Assembly (NCBI RefSeq): GCF_012932915.1 | Contig: NZ_VCQU01000014.1 | Location: forward strand, 1 to 64,000 | From: Antrihabitans stalactiti | GTDB lineage: Bacteria; Actinomycetota; Actinomycetes; Mycobacteriales; Mycobacteriaceae | Direction: 5' to 3' | DNA length: 64,000 nucleotides | Shown: one piece after another, positions 60,626 to 64,000 of the stretch | How positions within the stretch are numbered: position 1 is the first letter of the stretch | Layout of the letters: every line of letters starts with the position of its first letter | The notes under the pieces: model-generated | What the model was told of the DNA's origin: nothing | The model's database searches: none | Seen by the model: only the letters and a program-made list of their open reading frames with translations | Position numbers and translations under genes: made by a program

Positions 60626-61330
60626 TCAGCGTTGTTCGTCGGCGGGTTGCAGGCGTACGCAGCACAGGTCCGGGCTGGGTTCGAGCCGGGCCGACAGTCC
60701 GCTGACGGCGAGTCCGTCGAGGAGTCCGCCGAGCAGGCACAGGTTCATTCCGCAGACCAGATCGGTGTGTTGTTGCGCGAGCCGATGGAACGGGCAGTTG
60801 CCGAGAAGAATCTCGTCGTCGATGGTACGAGGCTCGAAGCCGTATCTCGCGAGTGTCTTCACCACGGCCGCTCGGTCGCCCGGTGTTGCTTCGCGGACTG
60901 CGGTGCCGAGTTCGCGTCCCACCTCAGCGGCGCGTCGCTCGAGCACCGCGCGTGGTGATTCACCGGTGTTGGTCGCTTCCTCGATGCTGGCGGCGAAAAG
61001 CCGCCCGGCCAGTTCGTAGCGCCGCTCTGGCAGCGATAGGTCGAACTGCTGCTGCGATCGCTGATACAGCTTCGAGGGGCGACCGGATCCGGGACCGGTG
61101 CGGCCGGTGCGGCGTTCGTAGACCACCGAGAGAAGGCCCTCGTCCACGAGACGTTCCAGGTGAAACGCTGCGGTGTTGCGTGGCAGTTGCACGGCCGCTG
61201 CCGCGTCGTCGCGGCTTACGGGTGCGGACTGGCAGATCACGTAGTCGTACAACCGACGCCGGGTCGGCTCGTCGAGCGCTGCGAACGCGGAGATCTTCGT
61301 CTCCCACGACTTGTCCTCGGTCATCGCCAT
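60626..61330 (-). CDS. Winged-helix (ArsR/SufR-like) regulator with C-terminal cysteine motif
   Basis: This 234-residue regulator has an N-terminal winged helix (LDEPTRRRLYDYVICQ, QLPRNTAAFHLERLVDEGLL) and a C-terminal effector domain ending in LLGNCPFHRLAQQHTDLVC and MNLCLLGGL. The Cys-His-Cys-Cys set resembles the cluster-binding region of SufR-type sensors. Start is ATG at 61330 or 61324; neither has a ribosome binding site, so the mRNA may be leaderless. It is divergent from the DoxX-folE-patatin-reductase operon and probably senses redox or iron-sulfur status for it. Confidence 0.83.
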   Translation of the reverse strand: MAMTEDKSWETKISAFAALDEPTRRRLYDYVICQSAPVSRDDAAAAVQLPRNTAAFHLERLVDEGLLSVVYERRTGRTGPGSGRPSKLYQRSQQQFDLSLPERRYELAGRLFAASIEEATNTGESPRAVLERRAAEVGRELGTAVREATPGDRAAVVKTLARYGFEPRTIDDEILLGNCPFHRLAQQHTDLVCGMNLCLLGGLLDGLAVSGLSARLEPSPDLCCVRLQPADEQR

Positions 61331-61347
61331 TCTAAAACCAATTTCTG

Positions 61348-61377
61348 TTGACTAAATGCTCGGTTCAGATCTAACGT
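61348..61377 (+). promoter_or_regulatory. Likely promoter of the DoxX-folE operon
   Basis: TTGACT (61348-61353) and TAACGT (61372-61377) are separated by 18 bases in an AT-rich intergenic stretch, 31 bases before the ATG. AACGTT and surrounding repeats could be the binding site of the divergent regulator. Confidence 0.45.
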
Positions 61378-61408
61378 TAACAAATATCGTCGATAGAAGG
61401 AGAAAGTT

Positions 61409-61846
61409 ATGAGTACAAAGACATCCGAGCGCGGACCCGTGGTTGCGGCGCTCCGGTCCGACCCTGCCTACCAGGCGTTTTTCCTGTTGCGGACGGTGTT
61501 CACCGTGGCGCCGATCTTGTTCGGTCTGGACAAGTTCACCAACTGGCTCGTCGACTGGCCGACCTACCTGGCCCCGTGGATCAACGACATCGTTCCCGGC
61601 ACTGCACAGCAGGCCATGTATGCGGTCGGTGTGGTGGAAATCGTGGCGGGGATCGTGGTGGCGGTGGCGCCGCGCTTCGGTGGACTGCTCGTGGCGGCCT
61701 GGCTCGCCGGGATCATCGTGAGCCTGCTGACCATCCCCGGGTACTACGACGTCGCGCTGCGCGACTTCGGGCTGTTCGTCGCCGCCGTGGCACTAGCCCG
61801 CCTCGCCGTCGTCTACACGCCCGCACGTCAAGGACGCGACGCATGA
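61409..61846 (+). CDS. DoxX-like four-helix membrane protein
   Basis: A 145-residue protein with four predicted membrane segments (around residues 25-45, 68-88, 92-112 and 118-138) and the motif LRTVFTVAPILFGLDKFTNW. It resembles DoxX/MauE-like proteins involved in redox or thiol homeostasis at the membrane, though it is divergent. The ATG follows AAGGAGAAAGTT. Its stop overlaps the folE start (ATGA), so the two are coupled. Confidence 0.78.
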   Translation: MSTKTSERGPVVAALRSDPAYQAFFLLRTVFTVAPILFGLDKFTNWLVDWPTYLAPWINDIVPGTAQQAMYAVGVVEIVAGIVVAVAPRFGGLLVAAWLAGIIVSLLTIPGYYDVALRDFGLFVAAVALARLAVVYTPARQGRDA

Positions 61847-62487
61847 CACTCGCGGCACCGCCGGCTTCTGCGTTCGACGCGCGGGCCGGCAGCGGAGCCG
61901 GAAAACACCTGCACGTGGTGCACGGGCGCGAGAACGTCGACCTCGATGCGGCACAGCGAGCAGTCACCGACCTCCTGGTCGCACTGGGCCAGGACCCGAC
62001 CTCGGAACACCTGGCAGACACTCCGAAGCGAGTAGCGCACGCCTACGTCGAGATGCTCTCCCCGCGCGAGTTCAACCTGACGACATTCCCCAACGACGAG
62101 GGTTACGACGAGCTGGTACTCGCCAAAGCCATCCCGATGCAGTCGCTGTGCCAGCATCACCTGCTGCCCTTCCGCGGCACCGCGCACGTCGGCTACCTGC
62201 CCGGGGACCGGATCCTCGGGCTGTCCAAGCTGGCCCGCGTCGTCGACCTGTTCGCCCGAGACCTTCAAGTGCAGGAACGGCTGACCCAGCAGATCGCGAA
62301 CTGGTTGCAGGACCACCTAGCGCCCAAGGGCGTCGGGGTGGTGATCGAGGCGGAGCACATGTGCATGTCACTGCGCGGTGTACGGGCGAGTGGATCGCGC
62401 ACCGTTACGTCAGCCATGCATGGCGTGCTGCGCGAGGATGCTCGGTCCCGGCAGGAATTCTTTGCGCTCACCGGTTTGGTCGGCTGA
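61843..62487 (+). CDS. folE: GTP cyclohydrolase I
   Basis: This 214-residue enzyme converts GTP to 7,8-dihydroneopterin triphosphate. The zinc ligands are visible: Cys and His in SLCQHHLLPFRG (about residue 104) and Cys in EAEHMCMSLRGV (about 175). GSRTVTSAMHG follows. It is therefore the zinc-dependent type IA enzyme. Length is normal for the family. Its place in a DoxX-patatin-ferredoxin reductase operon, under a cysteine-bearing regulator, is unusual for folate synthesis. A second folE in the folate operon is likely, with this copy serving a stress or pterin-cofactor role. Confidence 0.93.
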   Translation: MTLAAPPASAFDARAGSGAGKHLHVVHGRENVDLDAAQRAVTDLLVALGQDPTSEHLADTPKRVAHAYVEMLSPREFNLTTFPNDEGYDELVLAKAIPMQSLCQHHLLPFRGTAHVGYLPGDRILGLSKLARVVDLFARDLQVQERLTQQIANWLQDHLAPKGVGVVIEAEHMCMSLRGVRASGSRTVTSAMHGVLREDARSRQEFFALTGLVG

Positions 62488-62492
62488 GACCG

Positions 62493-63404
62493 ATGACACG
62501 GGCGTTCGTGCTCACGGGCGGCGGGAACCTCGGCGCGATACAGGTCGGCATGCTCGCCGCGCTGCGCGAGCGCGGCGTCGCGCCGGACCTGCTGGTCGGC
62601 ACGTCGGCAGGTGCGCTCAACGCCGCCTACGTCGCCGGAGTCGGGTCCGACGCCGACAGCCTCTATGCGCTGGCCCGACTGTGGATGCGAACACGCCGCC
62701 CTGACGTGTTCCCGATCGACCCCGTCCGGCAGCTGCTCGCGCTGCGCGGCCGGCGACCCTCGCTGTGCTCTGCGGAGAGTCTGCGACAGTTGATCGCCGG
62801 CGCCCTGCCCTATCAGCGGCTCGAAGACGCCGCCACCCCGGTTCACGTGATTGCGACGAACGTACTCACCGGCGAAGCAGTGAGTCTCGGCTGCGGCGAC
62901 GCCGTGACCGCGGTACTGGCCAGTGCGGCCATCCCCGCAGTGTTTCCTGTCGTCCACGTCGACGGCACGTATTTGGTCGACGGCGCCGTCGCCGACAGCG
63001 GCGGCATCGCCCGCGCGGTGGCGCTCGGTGCCGACGAGATCTGGGTGCTCCCCGCCGGGTACGCGTGCGCGCTGACCCAGCCACCGGCGAGCACCTTGGC
63101 TGCCGCGTTGCACGCGGTGTCGTTGCTCGTTCATCAGCGGCTGCAGCAGGAGGCCGCGACCTACACCGGCCGGGTCGAGCTGCACGTTCTGCCGCCGTTG
63201 TGCCCGCTGAAAGTGTCGCCGGTCGACTTCGGTCGAGCTGGGCAGCTCATCGCGCGCGGCCACGGGGCGACGCAGGCGTGGTTGACCGAGCGCGGGGACC
63301 GTCTGCCCGATCCGGGACGGTTCCTTTCCCTGCACGAGCACAGCACGCAACGCAATGCGGTGACGGGCGGATGCACGACCTGCGCCGGCACCGGCACCGA
63401 TTGA
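62493..63404 (+). CDS. Patatin-like phospholipase
   Basis: This 303-residue lipid acyl hydrolase has the oxyanion motif GGGNLGAIQVG at the N-terminus, the nucleophile in GTSAGAL (about residue 37) and the catalytic Asp in VDGAV (about residue 166). The C-terminus ends in a small Cys-bearing tail, GGCTTCAGTGTD. The ATG lies 5 bases after the folE stop. Patatins release fatty acids from phospholipids and would suit a membrane-repair role beside the DoxX-like protein. Confidence 0.88.
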   Translation: MTRAFVLTGGGNLGAIQVGMLAALRERGVAPDLLVGTSAGALNAAYVAGVGSDADSLYALARLWMRTRRPDVFPIDPVRQLLALRGRRPSLCSAESLRQLIAGALPYQRLEDAATPVHVIATNVLTGEAVSLGCGDAVTAVLASAAIPAVFPVVHVDGTYLVDGAVADSGGIARAVALGADEIWVLPAGYACALTQPPASTLAAALHAVSLLVHQRLQQEAATYTGRVELHVLPPLCPLKVSPVDFGRAGQLIARGHGATQAWLTERGDRLPDPGRFLSLHEHSTQRNAVTGGCTTCAGTGTD

Positions 63405-63414
63405 GGAGAATCTG

Positions 63415-64000
63415 ATGATCGAACAAACCACTCACGTCATCGTCGGCGCGAGCCTGGCCGGGGCCAAAGCCGCGGAAACGTTGCGTGCGGAGGGCTTCGA
63501 CGGGCGCATCGTGCTCATCGGTGCGGAAAACGAGTTGCCCTACGAGCGTCCGCCTCTGTCGAAGGGATTTCTCATCGGCCGCGACGACAAGTCGAAAATC
63601 TTCGTGCACGCGGACGCCTGGTACCAGGACAACTCGGTGGAACTGATGCTAGGTCGACAGGTCACGCGGCTCGACCGCGGAACGCACACGGTGGAACTCG
63701 ACGGTGGCGAGCGTATCCGTTACAGCAAAGTACTGCTGGCCACCGGCGCTTCGCCGCGTCGACTCGAGATCCCCGGCGGTGGGCTCGACGGCATCCACTA
63801 TCTGCGACGGGTTACCGATGCCGAACGGCTCCGGTCAGCACTGTCTTCCGCGCCTCGGGTCGTCGTCGTGGGCGCAGGTTGGATCGGGTTGGAGACGGCG
63901 GCGGCGGCCCGCGAGCTGGGCTGCCATGTCACCGTCGTCGAACCACGTCAGGCTCCTTTGCTGGCGGCGCTGGGTCCGGAGATGGGTGGATTCTTCGCCG
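63415..64000 (+). CDS. Ferredoxin/rubredoxin reductase-family FAD protein (partial)
   Basis: The first 195 residues of an NAD(P)H-dependent reductase are present before the window ends. The FAD-binding motif VGASLAGAKAAETLRAEGF, the loop ELPYERPPLSKGFL and the second Rossmann motif VVVVGAGWIGLETAAAAREL are visible. It belongs to the putidaredoxin-reductase group that feeds electrons to a ferredoxin and a P450 or dioxygenase. The ATG has TTGAGGAGAATCTG upstream and lies 10 bases after the patatin stop. The C-terminal dimerisation domain is outside the window. Confidence 0.9.
   Translation, partial: MIEQTTHVIVGASLAGAKAAETLRAEGFDGRIVLIGAENELPYERPPLSKGFLIGRDDKSKIFVHADAWYQDNSVELMLGRQVTRLDRGTHTVELDGGERIRYSKVLLATGASPRRLEIPGGGLDGIHYLRRVTDAERLRSALSSAPRVVVVGAGWIGLETAAAARELGCHVTVVEPRQAPLLAALGPEMGGFFA

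Overview
The window comes from a high-GC actinomycete, most likely a mycolic-acid-containing member of the Mycobacteriales (Rhodococcus, Gordonia, Nocardia or Mycobacterium type). The evidence is an MspA-family porin, a GarA-like FHA protein, VirS-like AraC regulators, a GabD2-like dehydrogenase, an F420-type (DUF385) protein and frequent ATGA/GTGA stop-start overlaps. I saw no rRNA, tRNA or CRISPR array. The species cannot be fixed from this sequence.

Layout. (1) 0.67-14.2 kb is a catabolic and regulatory island: two tandem VirS-like AraC regulators behind a succinate-semialdehyde dehydrogenase, an old-yellow-enzyme reductase, an alpha/beta hydrolase, a TetR regulator, a DUF385 protein, an HSL-type esterase, and an operon of an acetoacetate-decarboxylase-like protein, a saccharopine-dehydrogenase-like protein, an MFS transporter and a DJ-1/PfpI protein. 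A class III adenylate cyclase pseudogene lies inside it. Three promoters carry the same 27-bp element, and two carry the same TetR-type operator. Related 41-bp sequences lie on both sides of the island. (2) 14.6-23.8 kb is mobile DNA: a Tn554-type recombinase pair without tnpA, then an IS21-family istA/istB element whose istB is split by a recombinase-in-trio (RIT) element with 64-bp inverted repeats. (3) 24.0-29.2 kb is an acyl-CoA-ligase, aldehyde dehydrogenase, MpaB-type oxygenase and TetR cluster with twin operators. (4) 29.8-35.6 kb is a coupled operon of an MmgE/PrpD protein, a PEP-mutase/isocitrate-lyase-family lyase, LeuC-like and LeuD-like dehydratase subunits and a PEBP protein, divergent from a double-module Lrp/AsnC regulator.

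(5) 35.7-49.5 kb is an envelope-directed block: MspA porin, DedA, PAP2 phosphatase, a phosphodiester glycosidase followed by an OmpR/PhoB response regulator, a convergent histidine kinase, a secreted repeat peptide, two COG4705 membrane proteins, a GarA-like FHA protein, a frameshifted membrane esterase, a DUF6605-like lipoprotein and a CD225/dispanin gene with an internal amber codon. Nine promoters in this block carry an 11-bp direct repeat of a TCAGC/ACAGC core, resembling a PhoP-type box. I infer that this is the regulon of the local two-component system, and it is the best candidate here for an undescribed system.

(6) 49.8-56.5 kb is a decayed accessory patch (DUF1016 nuclease pseudogene, a RES-type antitoxin without an intact toxin) plus an unusual coupled trio: two tyrosine-recombinase-like proteins with altered active sites and a DDE transposase. 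(7) 56.9-64.0 kb holds an aconitase whose first Fe-S cysteine is serine, a slipin/band-7 protein, and an operon of a DoxX-like protein, GTP cyclohydrolase I (folE), a patatin and a ferredoxin reductase, divergent from a cysteine-bearing winged-helix regulator. The ferredoxin reductase runs off the right edge.
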